DNA from: Buttiauxella noackiae ATCC 51607
Lineage (GTDB): Bacteria > Pseudomonadota > Gammaproteobacteria > Enterobacterales > Enterobacteriaceae
DNA: 64,000 bases
NCBI RefSeq assembly: GCF_001654865.1
Contig: NZ_LXEO01000039.1
Span: 23,131 to 87,130 of the forward strand
Direction of reading: 5' to 3'
Shown: positions 55,892-64,000 of the stretch, piece after piece
Layout of the letters: each line of letters begins with the position of its first letter
How positions within the stretch are numbered: the first letter of the stretch is position 1
The notes under the pieces: generated by a model
The model's input: the letters and a program-made list of their open reading frames with translations, nothing else
The model's database searches: none
What the model was told of the DNA's origin: nothing
Program-made: the position numbers and the translations under genes

Positions 55892-58123
55892 ATGAGTCAT
55901 TCGCATTTATTAGGAAACGAACAATCTGTGGCTAAAAATTTTTTCTCGCTTAAAGGCGTAAAAGGTTGGCACCATTCTATTGCAGGAAAAATAACCCAAT
56001 TCTTACTGGCGGGTATTCTTATTGCATTTGGGGCTGGTGCATGTGCTGGTTGGGGCCTGATAGATAGTTTCTCGTATCAGCAGTGGGTACACCAGGCTGA
56101 AGCGAATGCTCAAATAATGACTTACATCGTCCGTAACGTGTACACCAATGTTGCAGTAGGCACGAGCTCAACCGGGCAAATTACACGTATTGTCTCGGAG
56201 CATAAACTGGGTGATCCCGACTCAGTCATTCAAACGGGTTATAACCCTGTCGATGTATTAGCCCTGGCTTCAGTGCAAACGCGTAACCCAACATGGCTTT
56301 TCCTTTATACGCCAGAAAAAGGCTTTCAGGGCATCAGCAATAACTCAGACTCACCGGAAGCAAAAATAACCTTTAAAGGGCAAAGAGCCACCGACGTTTT
56401 GGTGAACTATTATATTGGCTTCGCCTCGATTAACGGAAAAGAGTGTTTTATTAGTGCCGTTCCAATCCTTACACCATCAGGTGAAATTCTTGGCAGTTTA
56501 ATCAGTAGCATCGGTGATAAAAGCCAGCTGTATGCCGCTTACGATGCCATGTTGAAGAAGACACTTGTCATTCTGGCATTGGTTTTATTGGCGACACTCG
56601 CGCTGGTTACCCTCTTCATGCGCCGACTATTCCGTCCGGTCCCTGTACTCATTAACTCTTTAACTCGCATTGCACACGAGCAAACCGATCTTATTACACC
56701 GTTCTTAGACCAGGATGATGAAATCGGAAAGCTTGCTGCTGCAATTGAAAAACTTCGCGTGGCGATGGTGGAACGAGATTACCTGCAACGAATGCAGGAG
56801 ATGTCGCAAAAAATGGAATATATGGCTCACCATGATTCCCTGACCGGCTTCCCAAATCGCGCCTCCTTTAGCCAGGCCCTTGATAAGTGCATCCGCGAAG
56901 TGAACCAGAACGGGCAGCTATTCAACCTTCTGCTTATTGACCTTGATAACTTCAAACCGGTCAACGATACCTTCGGTCACTCAGCAGGTGACGAAGTGCT
57001 TATTGGCGTTGCCCAACGTTTGTCACTGCTGTTAGGGCCATCAGATTTTGCAGCCCGACTGGGCGGCGATGAGTTTGCCATTCTTCAAAGCGTGAAGTCA
57101 GATAATTGCCAGGAAGCAGCGGCCCTGTCGCAGAAAATTGTGCGTGCATTAAGCATTCCATTTACCTATGGAACAAATTCATTTGCGATCAGCTGTAGCG
57201 TCGGCATTGTAGCGGCCCCTTCTCAGGGAAATAGCGCGACAACTTTAATGATAAACGCCGATCTCGCCTTGTATGCTTCAAAACATAGCGGTCGCGGCTG
57301 CTATCACTTCTTCGAAGATGGCATGATGATGAAACATACAAACAGTGTGTTTGTTAATCAGGAAATCATTAATAGTATTGATAACAACGAGTTTGTATTG
57401 CACTACCAGCCTATTGTCGATCTGGAAAGTGAAACTGTTTGTGGTTATGAATCGCTAATTCGCTGGAATCATCCAACCAAAGGTCTGATATACCCTGATT
57501 ACTTCATTAATATTGCTGAAGAATCGGGGCTGATTATCCGTCTTGGTGAGTGGATTATTCGTCAGTCCTGTATGGCAGCAGCTAAGTGGCCTGAAACAAT
57601 AAAAGTTGCCGTTAATATTTCGGCCTATCAACTTCATAACCCTGGATTGCTTGATATTATTGTCGATGCACTGAAACAAAGCGGCCTCTCGGCCAATCGC
57701 CTTGAAATCGAAGTGACTGAATCTGAAAAACTGGATCAGTCCATCGCATTACCCGTCTTTAACAGCATTCGCGAGATGGGAATATCCATTGCAATGGATG
57801 ACCTGGGCACCGGGTACGCTGCCCTGGATTACCTGCTTATTTATCCATTCACGCGCATAAAAATTGCCCGCACGCTCATTATGAAACTGGAACAAGAAAG
57901 TGCCAGCCAGTATCTGGTAGTCATGTTGATTCAGTTTGCTCAGAAATATGGCATGAGTGTGACGGCGGAAGGCGTTGAAACCGAACAACAGCGAACTATT
58001 TTACGGCGTATTTCTTGTCAAAACGTACAAGGCTACTATTACAGCCGACCGTTGCCAGAAAAAGATCTGGAACCAACCTTTGGCAATAAAGTTATCGACG
58101 GTGAGGTTTGCAATGCTGAATAA
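55892..58123 (+). CDS. GGDEF-EAL receptor with periplasmic sensor
   Basis: 743 residues. TM1 about 36-60, a periplasmic Cache-like domain of about 165 residues, TM2 about 225-247, HAMP, an intact GGDEF domain (ARLGGDEFAI) and an EAL domain (GYESLIRW, VAVNISAYQ, EIEVTESE, MDDLGTGYA, VTAEGVETEQ, VQGYYYSRP). The usual KID motif reads KIA. It may have both or only one activity. The start has no clear Shine-Dalgarno sequence. The stop overlaps the first of two solute-binding protein genes, which suggests a periplasmic ligand-receptor partnership. Confidence 0.92.
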   Translation: MSHSHLLGNEQSVAKNFFSLKGVKGWHHSIAGKITQFLLAGILIAFGAGACAGWGLIDSFSYQQWVHQAEANAQIMTYIVRNVYTNVAVGTSSTGQITRIVSEHKLGDPDSVIQTGYNPVDVLALASVQTRNPTWLFLYTPEKGFQGISNNSDSPEAKITFKGQRATDVLVNYYIGFASINGKECFISAVPILTPSGEILGSLISSIGDKSQLYAAYDAMLKKTLVILALVLLATLALVTLFMRRLFRPVPVLINSLTRIAHEQTDLITPFLDQDDEIGKLAAAIEKLRVAMVERDYLQRMQEMSQKMEYMAHHDSLTGFPNRASFSQALDKCIREVNQNGQLFNLLLIDLDNFKPVNDTFGHSAGDEVLIGVAQRLSLLLGPSDFAARLGGDEFAILQSVKSDNCQEAAALSQKIVRALSIPFTYGTNSFAISCSVGIVAAPSQGNSATTLMINADLALYASKHSGRGCYHFFEDGMMMKHTNSVFVNQEIINSIDNNEFVLHYQPIVDLESETVCGYESLIRWNHPTKGLIYPDYFINIAEESGLIIRLGEWIIRQSCMAAAKWPETIKVAVNISAYQLHNPGLLDIIVDALKQSGLSANRLEIEVTESEKLDQSIALPVFNSIREMGISIAMDDLGTGYAALDYLLIYPFTRIKIARTLIMKLEQESASQYLVVMLIQFAQKYGMSVTAEGVETEQQRTILRRISCQNVQGYYYSRPLPEKDLEPTFGNKVIDGEVCNAE

Positions 58124-59027
58124 GCCATTGTTTTATAGAAGCTCGTATCTCGCCATTGCGCTATTGCTTTTGATAAGCCCGCTGTGCCGGGCATATAACA
58201 TTCATAGTAAGCCCACCCTGGAAAGAATAGCCGAGACAAAGACCATTACTCTCGGTTATCAGGATGATGCGTTTCCATTTTCTTATATTGAGTCCCAGCA
58301 TCCAGCGGGCTATTCCATAGATATTTGTAATAAAATCGTTGATGCACTCAAAGTTAAGTTAAAAATTAAAGATCTCAAAGTTCGCTGGGTCAAAAGCAGT
58401 ACCGCCTCACAATTTGTTTTAATCAAAAACCATGTAACGGACATGATGTGCATTCCGGCATTTTATTCAGAAGCGCGCCATCAACAAGCAGAGTTTACCC
58501 TACCCTTCTTCTTTTCCAGCACACGCTTTATCACTCGGAAAAATAATCATACCGATACCATCCATGATTTAGCCGGACACAGTGTGTTAGTCAAAAGTGG
58601 CACAATCTATGTTGAGCAATTACATCAACTTAATAAAATGAACGATCTCAATCTTAATATAGAGCTAGACAATAATAACAATGCAGCATTTCATAATATT
58701 GAATCAGGAGAATCACCCGCTTTAATTTCAAGCTACGTATTGCTTAAAGGTATGATGACCCTGGCCCCTAATCCTGATGAGTTCGAAATCTCGGATGAGG
58801 TGTTTAGCCAGCCAATACCTGCTGGGTTACTGCTGCCCTTAAATGATAGAGACTTTAAAAGCTTCGTCGATGACACAATGAAATTAATCCTTATTAGTAA
58901 GGACTTTACTAATTTATATCAACATTGGTTTATGTCACCTATTCCGCCGAAAGCGATAAATCTCAACATACCTATGTCGACTGCACTAAAAGCGCTAATT
59001 TCAGCTACATCGAACGATACGAACTAA
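58113..59027 (+). CDS. Periplasmic solute-binding protein family 3, first copy
   Basis: 304 residues. Signal peptide (MLNKPLFYRSSYLAIALLLL ... CRA), then a family 3 binding fold (TLERIAETKTITLGYQDDAFPFSYIE; AGYSIDICNKIVDAL). The usual basic ligand residue region is replaced by MMCIPAFYSEARHQQAEF, with R after SEA matching the carboxylate-binding arginine of amino-acid binders. Start ATG at 58113 overlaps the GGDEF-EAL stop by 11 bases; the longer open frame lies inside that gene. No ABC permease or ATPase gene is near, so a signalling role is likely. Confidence 0.88.
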   Translation: MLNKPLFYRSSYLAIALLLLISPLCRAYNIHSKPTLERIAETKTITLGYQDDAFPFSYIESQHPAGYSIDICNKIVDALKVKLKIKDLKVRWVKSSTASQFVLIKNHVTDMMCIPAFYSEARHQQAEFTLPFFFSSTRFITRKNNHTDTIHDLAGHSVLVKSGTIYVEQLHQLNKMNDLNLNIELDNNNNAAFHNIESGESPALISSYVLLKGMMTLAPNPDEFEISDEVFSQPIPAGLLLPLNDRDFKSFVDDTMKLILISKDFTNLYQHWFMSPIPPKAINLNIPMSTALKALISATSNDTN

Positions 59028-59028
59028 A

Positions 59029-59895
59029 ATGAAAAAGTTATTTAATCTCAAGCTAAAGCATTTGCTTAATGCATTGATGTTAATACCATTGATCATGGTG
59101 TCGCACCATTTATCAGCACAACCAACGTCTGTTACTCTTGAACATATCAAATCAAGTAGCACGTTAAATATCGGCTATCGCCAGCTTGAACCGTTTTCAT
59201 TCCGCGATAGTGATGGCAAAGTCACAGGCTACACTATTGCACTGTGTAATATGGTTGCTGATGAATTACGAGAAAGCCTGGGTATCAAAAAGCTCGCTAT
59301 TCATTATATTCCTATTTTATTTACTGAACGTGTTTCAGCACTGAACACCAGCAAGATTGATTTAGATTGCAGCGTTAACACAGTTGCACCTGAGCGCAAA
59401 AACAGCGTCTCTTTCTCTACTGATTACTTTGTCGCAAACATGCGCATTGTGTCCCTTCGTAAAAATAATATTAAATCCCTTAATGATTTAAGAGGCAGAA
59501 CCATTGCTGTTCCGCGCGGTTCTAAAGACCTGTTAGAACTGAACAGGATAAATCGCGAAAAAAACCTTAGCCTATCGATTGTGACTTCAGATACTGTGGA
59601 AGACGCTTTCGATATGATGACGCAAAAACGTACAGCCGCACTAATATTGGATGACATTCTGGTTTATCCTTATATCAACAAAAGCGAACACCCTGAAAAC
59701 TTCTTCGTTTCGCATGAGGTTGTTGGTGTTAAAATGAAATATGCCCTTATGATGAGAAAGGAAGATCCAATTTTTGTCGATTTTGTCGACAAAACTCTGG
59801 GAAAAATATTCGAATCTCCCCTTAATGCTCAGTTAGCAAATAGATGGCTGACGCAGAAAGTGGTCGCAAAAAACACACAGAAAACCCAATATTAA
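59029..59895 (+). CDS. Periplasmic solute-binding protein family 3, second copy
   Basis: 288 residues. Signal peptide MKKLFNLKLKHLLNALMLIP ... LSA. Binding domain resembles glutamate/aspartate binders: STLNIGYRQLEPFSFRDSDG, VTGYTIALCNMVADEL, DLDCSVNTVAPERKNSVSFS (with the ligand arginine in PERK), and DLRGRTIAVPRGSKD. It starts one base after the preceding gene's stop. Only modestly similar to the first copy, so they may bind different ligands. No transporter partners are present. Confidence 0.88.
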   Translation: MKKLFNLKLKHLLNALMLIPLIMVSHHLSAQPTSVTLEHIKSSSTLNIGYRQLEPFSFRDSDGKVTGYTIALCNMVADELRESLGIKKLAIHYIPILFTERVSALNTSKIDLDCSVNTVAPERKNSVSFSTDYFVANMRIVSLRKNNIKSLNDLRGRTIAVPRGSKDLLELNRINREKNLSLSIVTSDTVEDAFDMMTQKRTAALILDDILVYPYINKSEHPENFFVSHEVVGVKMKYALMMRKEDPIFVDFVDKTLGKIFESPLNAQLANRWLTQKVVAKNTQKTQY

Positions 59896-59917
59896 GCGCC
59901 TCTATGTGGACGTGTAA

Positions 59918-60616
59918 TTGAACTCAGTCAGGAAATTTTTGCCGACCAGGCTACCTGCGCATTTCATATTTTCTGGAATGCTGTTGTTATTGTTGGCGGG
60001 GAGCTCGTTACGAGCTGCCTGGGATTTCACCACCATTCAACAACGCACCGACAGGCTTTATGGCCCTGCCACTATTGACGCCGGGCAGCGAATTGATGAC
60101 TGGCAGCAGCTGCTTCTTGAACAGCGAAACAAAAGTGAGTCTGAACAATTAAGTGCAGTGAATCATTTTTTTAACCAGAAGCTGCACTATCGTGAAGATA
60201 TTGATATCTGGCACGTAATCGACTACTGGGCAACACCGATAGAATCCCTACGAAAAGGGGAAGCAGATTGCGAAGACTACGCCATCGCTAAATATTTCAC
60301 TTTACGTCAGTTAGGTGTTTCAGGAGAAAAGCTACGTATCACCTACGTTAAAGCCTTGCGTCTTGATAAAGCGCATATGGTATTAACCTGGTATGAAACA
60401 CCCGATGCAATACCGATAGTACTTGATAGTTTGACGGATAATATTTTGCCTGCAACAAAGCGTACGGATTTATTACCTGTTTATTCCTTTAATGATAACG
60501 GTCTGTGGTTACCAGGAAGTCAGAATAATAAACGTGTCGGGGATAGTAAGCGCCTTTCTCGCTGGCAGGATGTGTTGAAAAAAATGCGGGAAGAGGGTTT
60601 CCCAGTTGATGAATAG
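59918..60616 (+). CDS. lapG: Periplasmic adhesin protease LapG
   Basis: 232-residue transglutaminase-like cysteine protease. Catalytic cysteine in EADCEDYAIAK, histidine in DKAHMVLTW and aspartate in VLDSLTDN. N-terminal signal segment about 13-33. LapG cleaves the N-terminus of a LapA-type adhesin and releases it unless held by LapD. The start appears to be TTG at 59918, because a stop codon lies just upstream and the next ATG (59978) would cut into the signal peptide. Followed by lapD after 9 bases. Confidence 0.92.
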   Translation: MNSVRKFLPTRLPAHFIFSGMLLLLLAGSSLRAAWDFTTIQQRTDRLYGPATIDAGQRIDDWQQLLLEQRNKSESEQLSAVNHFFNQKLHYREDIDIWHVIDYWATPIESLRKGEADCEDYAIAKYFTLRQLGVSGEKLRITYVKALRLDKAHMVLTWYETPDAIPIVLDSLTDNILPATKRTDLLPVYSFNDNGLWLPGSQNNKRVGDSKRLSRWQDVLKKMREEGFPVDE

Positions 60617-60625
60617 GATAAGCCT

Positions 60626-62566
60626 GTGTCTCTTTTCAAACAGCTTCTTATAGCTATCTTTCTTTTTATGCTGATTATTTTCAGCGGCAGTTTTATTGTT
60701 AATCTCGAAAGTTCTCGAGAGCAGTACAATAACCAACTGCTTTCACACGCACAGGATGCTGCGACGGCACTGGGCTTATCACTCACGCCACACGTAGACG
60801 ATCCGGCAATGATCGAGCTAATGGTGAGTTCGATTTTTGATAGTGGTTACTACGATGCTATTCGCGTTATTGATCAGAGTAGCGGGAAAATCATCCTTGA
60901 GCGTACCGCCTCTTTATCTATTCCTGAGGTTCCGCACTGGTTCGTTGCGTTGGTTAATGTCTCTCCGCAGGCGGCTGAAGCGACAATTATGCGCGGTTGG
61001 CAGCAGGCAGCGCGCGTCGAGGTCGTGAGCAACCCGGTCTTTGCCATTAAGCGTTTGTGGCAAAGTACCCTGGCAAACCTGTTATGGATGCTGGCTTGTA
61101 GCGTCGTGTGTATTCTGGCCGGCGCCGCACTATTACGCCGCCAATTGCGCCCCCTTAACTACATGGTCAAACAATCACAAGCGATTACTCGCCGTGAATA
61201 CCTGACTCAGAACGACTTACCGAAAACCCCAGAACTGCGCCGCGTGGTTGAAGCCATGAACCTGATGGTCACCAAGCTCAAGACGCTGTTTGAAGATCAG
61301 GCCGAGCATAGTGAGCGCCTGCACAGTGAAGCTTATCTCGACAGCCAAACCGGAGTCGCTAACCGCCGTGCTTTCGATTTACAAATGCAAACGCGTTTAA
61401 GTGATGAAGAGACCTCATCAGGGTATTTGCTGTTACTGCGTATTCAGGATCTTGGCGGCTTAAACCAACGTTTTGGCGGCCCACATACTGATAATTTGCT
61501 TAAGCATGTTGCCGACATGATGGCTGCTGTGAAAAACCAATACGCCAATGCAGACAGCATTCTTGCCCGTATTCGCGGCGGTGAATTCGCCCTGCTCTGC
61601 CCGGGTTTATCACATAATGAAATGCTGAATCTGCAAAATTCACTCCATCAGCAATTAGCCGCTTTCTACGCAACAGGTATGTCCGATATTAATCCTGTCG
61701 CGCATACCGGAATGGTGCCATTTAGCTATGGTGACTCTCCACAGTCGCTGATTGTTCAGGCTGACCGCGCGTTGATGGAAGCTGAAACTCACACTACGCA
61801 TCAGACGAATCTGCTACCTGTGGTACAAACTGACGCCGCAACAGAAGACCAGCACCTGTGGTTTACCCGTCTTGAAAATGCGCTGAGTAAAGAGCAGTTC
61901 CAGCTCTTCTTCCAGCCGGTGGTGAACTGTAAAAACACGCAAGAAGTCATTCATTACAAAGTGCTTTCGCGCATCATTGATGAAGAAGGTAACAGTATTC
62001 CTGCGGGTCGTTTCCTGCCATGGATACACCGTTTTGGCTGGAGCCAACGTCTTGACCAGGTGATGTTAAGCCTGACCCTGAAGCAATTGAAAAGCTATCC
62101 GGGCTACCTGGCACTCAGCTTGTCAGGCAACTCACTGGCCAATGAAGCGAATATCAAAGAGCTTCTCAGCCCACTGAAGCATAATCCGCAGCTTGCCAGC
62201 CGTTTAATTGTGGAGCTGGATGAAAACCAGCTACCAGAACCAGAGCAGATGGAAGTCTTTATCAAGTCGTTGAACCAATATGGCTGCGGCCTGGGCCTGC
62301 AACACTTTGGTAGCCGCTTCGATATGATTGGCCACCTGTCACAATGGGGCCTGGCTTACCTGAAAATCGACTCAACCTACATTCGTCATATTGATATTGA
62401 AAACGATAAACGCTTGTTTATTGACGTGCTGCACGGTGCGACCAACAACATTGATTTGCCATTAATTGCCGAGCGAGTAGAAACCGAAGGGGAACTGCGA
62501 GTGCTGCAAGAGGTGGGGATTTATGGTGCGATGGGGCAGTTGTTGGGTGAACCCGCTCCATTTTAA
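60626..62566 (+). CDS. lapD: c-di-GMP receptor LapD
   Basis: 646 residues: TM1 about 5-25, periplasmic LapD/MoxY-type output domain with the strand GYYDAIRVID and the conserved WF pair that grips LapG, TM2 about 150-172, HAMP, then degenerate GGDEF (RIRGGEFAL) and degenerate EAL (KVLSR) domains that bind but do not turn over c-di-GMP. When bound to c-di-GMP it sequesters LapG and the adhesin stays on the surface. Starts with GTG at 60626 after AGGA. Confidence 0.94.
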   Translation: MSLFKQLLIAIFLFMLIIFSGSFIVNLESSREQYNNQLLSHAQDAATALGLSLTPHVDDPAMIELMVSSIFDSGYYDAIRVIDQSSGKIILERTASLSIPEVPHWFVALVNVSPQAAEATIMRGWQQAARVEVVSNPVFAIKRLWQSTLANLLWMLACSVVCILAGAALLRRQLRPLNYMVKQSQAITRREYLTQNDLPKTPELRRVVEAMNLMVTKLKTLFEDQAEHSERLHSEAYLDSQTGVANRRAFDLQMQTRLSDEETSSGYLLLLRIQDLGGLNQRFGGPHTDNLLKHVADMMAAVKNQYANADSILARIRGGEFALLCPGLSHNEMLNLQNSLHQQLAAFYATGMSDINPVAHTGMVPFSYGDSPQSLIVQADRALMEAETHTTHQTNLLPVVQTDAATEDQHLWFTRLENALSKEQFQLFFQPVVNCKNTQEVIHYKVLSRIIDEEGNSIPAGRFLPWIHRFGWSQRLDQVMLSLTLKQLKSYPGYLALSLSGNSLANEANIKELLSPLKHNPQLASRLIVELDENQLPEPEQMEVFIKSLNQYGCGLGLQHFGSRFDMIGHLSQWGLAYLKIDSTYIRHIDIENDKRLFIDVLHGATNNIDLPLIAERVETEGELRVLQEVGIYGAMGQLLGEPAPF

Positions 62567-62578
62567 GCAGCAAAAAAT

Positions 62579-62604
62579 GGTGGATGACGCTTCGCTTATC
62601 CACC
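62579..62604. repeat. REP-like palindrome after lapD
   Basis: GGTGGAT - 12 bases - ATCCACC, of the same family as the units at 24589-24661; could act as the lapD transcript end, although only a short A/T tail (CTAAAA) follows. Confidence 0.55.
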
Positions 62605-62634
62605 CTAAAAACCATTAAATGCTTTCACGAATGC

Positions 62635-62741
62635 ATAGCGTCAAGGCAGTAAGAGAACAAACCCCCAGGAGCTTACAAAAGTAAGTAACTGGGGTTTGTG
62701 GACGTAGCTAACGCAGAAGCAGCTCGAAATATGACGGCTAT
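62635..62741. repeat. ERIC element, copy 3
   Basis: Contains CCCCAGGAGCTTAC and AAGTAAGTAACTGGGG, nearly the classical ERIC core, and ends GCAGCTCGAAATATGACGG. Lies between convergent lapD and the small LapA-linked gene, whose stop codon it touches. Confidence 0.85.
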
Positions 62742-63092
62742 TTAGAAGATGCCCTGGTCGTCACTATTTAACAGATCCTCTAACCCACCCAGTCCCTGGC
62801 GCGCCTGCGCACGATTCATCAACTTAACTTGCGCCATTGGCGGCAAATCAGTAATCGTTATCACGCCTTTTTGAATCAGCAAGAAAATCAGGTCGTCCAA
62901 AACACGGACCATTTCCAGGTCGCTTCGCTGAAGCAACTCTCGATGCTGCAAACTCTCATCAACAACATTGCGCGCGTTATTCCAGGCTGCAATTTCAGGA
63001 GTCTGTGAGAAAACCTCACCCGTCATTCCGGTAAACGGTTCACTCTCAACACGCGTTAACTGGCCTTCTTCATTACGCTGAACGTAGTACAT
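62742..63092 (-). CDS. Small conserved protein downstream of the giant adhesin
   Basis: 116 residues from the ATG at 63092 (MYYVQRNEEGQLTRVESEPF); an in-frame ATG at 63113 is also possible. The opening is typical of a small family encoded next to LapA-type adhesins and often misannotated as a tryptophan synthase subunit-like protein; it has no enzyme domain. The rest is helical and acidic (LDDLIFLLIQKGVITITDLPP). No signal peptide, so cytoplasmic. Perhaps a regulator or secretion helper, but the function is unknown. Confidence 0.75.
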   Translation of the reverse strand: MYYVQRNEEGQLTRVESEPFTGMTGEVFSQTPEIAAWNNARNVVDESLQHRELLQRSDLEMVRVLDDLIFLLIQKGVITITDLPPMAQVKLMNRAQARQGLGGLEDLLNSDDQGIF

Positions 63093-63150
63093 AGTCGATA
63101 CCTTTAATTGCATGTGATATCACCGCCCGGTTAAGGGCGGTGACTATCAA

Positions 63151-64000
63151 TTATGAATGGTAATGCTCAGGCTTTGGGATTAGGTGGTCCAGCGAATGGG
63201 TCGCCCCTCCCGCTGAGTCATAGCTTATATGGTGTGCATCACCACCGTGTGCCGGGGCAGCAGAAGGTGCATCAGTAGCACTTGCACTTCCCTTGCCGTG
63301 GTGTGCATCTCCACCCTTAATCATCTGTGTAATATCTGTACCTTCATGTAGCTCGTGCGCCAGATCGCTAAGATCCACTTTCTCATGCCCGTGGTTTTCT
63401 TTACCGGTAAAGACCTTCAGGCTTTCATCGCCGTGATGGTTTTTCGAATCATGAGCAAGATTAAAGGATAAGGTATCGTGGCTATCATCAAACAGATTGC
63501 TTAATCCATTATCGTGAGAAGGTGCATTAGCGGCATGGTGTGATTTATCACTACCATCAACATCATGTTTTCCACGATGAGACGGATCATCCATCGTGAA
63601 TTCGCTCTTTTGATGGATCACATCTGAGTTGCCATGGTTATCGTTAGCAATGACTGAAACATCCACGTTATTCTTGCCGATATTAAGATCGTGGGTATCA
63701 ACCGGAATGTCGTAGGTTAAATGCCCATTATCGTCGTGCAGTACCGCGTCAAAATGTTTGCCATTGATCGTGGCGTTGATGTGATCGTTGGCATGTACAT
63801 CAGCACTGTCAATCTGGCCGGTAATATGAGTCACATGATGACGCGCTTCTTGCGAGTCCAGGTGGTCATCACCGGTCACTTTATCGATAGTGATTTTGGC
63901 GTCGGCATGGGTATCCAGTTCGACTTTTTGCGTGTGCGAAGCCGTTGTGGTGTTACCCGCGTCATCTGACACATGCAGGGTCACTTTCACATCGTTAGAG
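63151..64000 (-). CDS. Giant Ig-repeat adhesin, C-terminal part (LapA/Bap-type), partial
   Basis: The frame is open from the window edge to a stop at 63151, giving about 282 residues. First come Ig-like repeats of large T1SS adhesins (VKVTLHVSDDAGNTTTASHTQKVELDTHADAKI; ITGQIDSADVHANDHINATINGKHFDA). Then comes a C-terminal region rich in His, Asp and Gly (DTLSFNLAHDSKNHHGDESLKVF; KVDLSDLAHELHEGTDITQMIKG), where a type I secretion signal is expected. It is the likely substrate of LapG. The N-terminal retention module and most repeats lie to the right of the window. Confidence 0.85.
   Translation of the reverse strand, partial: SNDVKVTLHVSDDAGNTTTASHTQKVELDTHADAKITIDKVTGDDHLDSQEARHHVTHITGQIDSADVHANDHINATINGKHFDAVLHDDNGHLTYDIPVDTHDLNIGKNNVDVSVIANDNHGNSDVIHQKSEFTMDDPSHRGKHDVDGSDKSHHAANAPSHDNGLSNLFDDSHDTLSFNLAHDSKNHHGDESLKVFTGKENHGHEKVDLSDLAHELHEGTDITQMIKGGDAHHGKGSASATDAPSAAPAHGGDAHHISYDSAGGATHSLDHLIPKPEHYHS

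Noticed and set aside
63121..63142. Terminator between the giant adhesin and the small downstream gene
   Set aside because: CACCGCCC/GGGCGGTG forms a good stem but no T-tract follows on the minus strand; it may be a processing hairpin, and termination is not supported.
1..64000. CRISPR arrays, rRNA and tRNA genes
   Set aside because: No regularly spaced repeats and no recognisable rRNA or tRNA sequence were seen in the window.

Overview
The window is a chromosomal segment of a member of the Enterobacteriaceae. The gene order ptrA-recC-ppdC-ygdB-ppdB-ppdA-thyA-lgt-ptsP-rppH / mutH-ygdQ-ygdR-tas / lplT-aas-omrA-omrB / galR ... lysA / lysR ... ygeA is the conserved backbone also seen in Escherichia coli near 63-64 min, and the proteins align almost end to end with their E. 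coli counterparts as I remember them. The moderate G+C content, a complete pectin-oligomer pathway and ERIC/REP repeats point to an environmental or plant-associated genus. Buttiauxella-like is my guess, but the genus cannot be fixed from the sequence alone.

Region 1 (1-19035) is backbone: exonuclease V subunit RecC, a cluster of four prepilin-like genes, thymidylate synthase, prolipoprotein diacylglyceryl transferase, EI-Ntr, the RNA pyrophosphohydrolase RppH, MutH, the lysophospholipid salvage pair LplT-Aas, the twin sRNAs OmrA/OmrB and GalR. The rppH-mutH spacer carries DnaA boxes and corresponds in position to the DnaA-reactivating locus DARS2. It also carries a perfect CRP-type palindrome.

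Region 2 (19039-24661) interrupts the galR-lysA neighbourhood of E. coli. It holds an acetyltransferase, a UxuR-like GntR regulator, a family-1 phospho-glycosidase, a stand-alone cellobiose-type PTS EIIC and a LacI-type regulator. Three matching operator palindromes lie in the divergent promoter. Region 3 (24673-29043) returns to backbone (lysA, lysR, ygeA) plus an MFS exporter.

Region 4 (29174-40574) is a pectin/oligogalacturonide utilisation island. It contains the outer-membrane porin KdgM, the ABC importer TogMNAB, two different oligogalacturonate lyases, KdgF and KduD, with KdgR-type boxes (and CRP-like sites) at its promoters. A wzz/fepE-type chain-length gene sits inside it.

Region 5 (40602-64000) begins with thiolase yqeF and then becomes a dense cyclic-di-GMP/adhesion island. 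It has a GAF-GGDEF cyclase; a Wsp-like chemosensory operon (MCP, CheB, CheR-TPR, CheA-REC, REC, Hpt-REC-REC-GGDEF, CheW, CheW-like) ending in a diguanylate cyclase rather than a flagellar output; a membrane GGDEF-EAL protein; and a second GGDEF-EAL receptor translationally coupled to two periplasmic solute-binding proteins that have no transporter. It closes with the LapG protease, the LapD receptor, a small LapA-linked protein and the C-terminus of a giant Ig-repeat adhesin that runs off the window. The likely logic is that periplasmic and membrane signals set c-di-GMP, LapD reads it, and LapG then keeps or releases the surface adhesin. The most unusual points here are the SBP-coupled GGDEF-EAL unit, the CheB with a ruined receiver domain, and the Hpt-REC-REC-GGDEF output protein.
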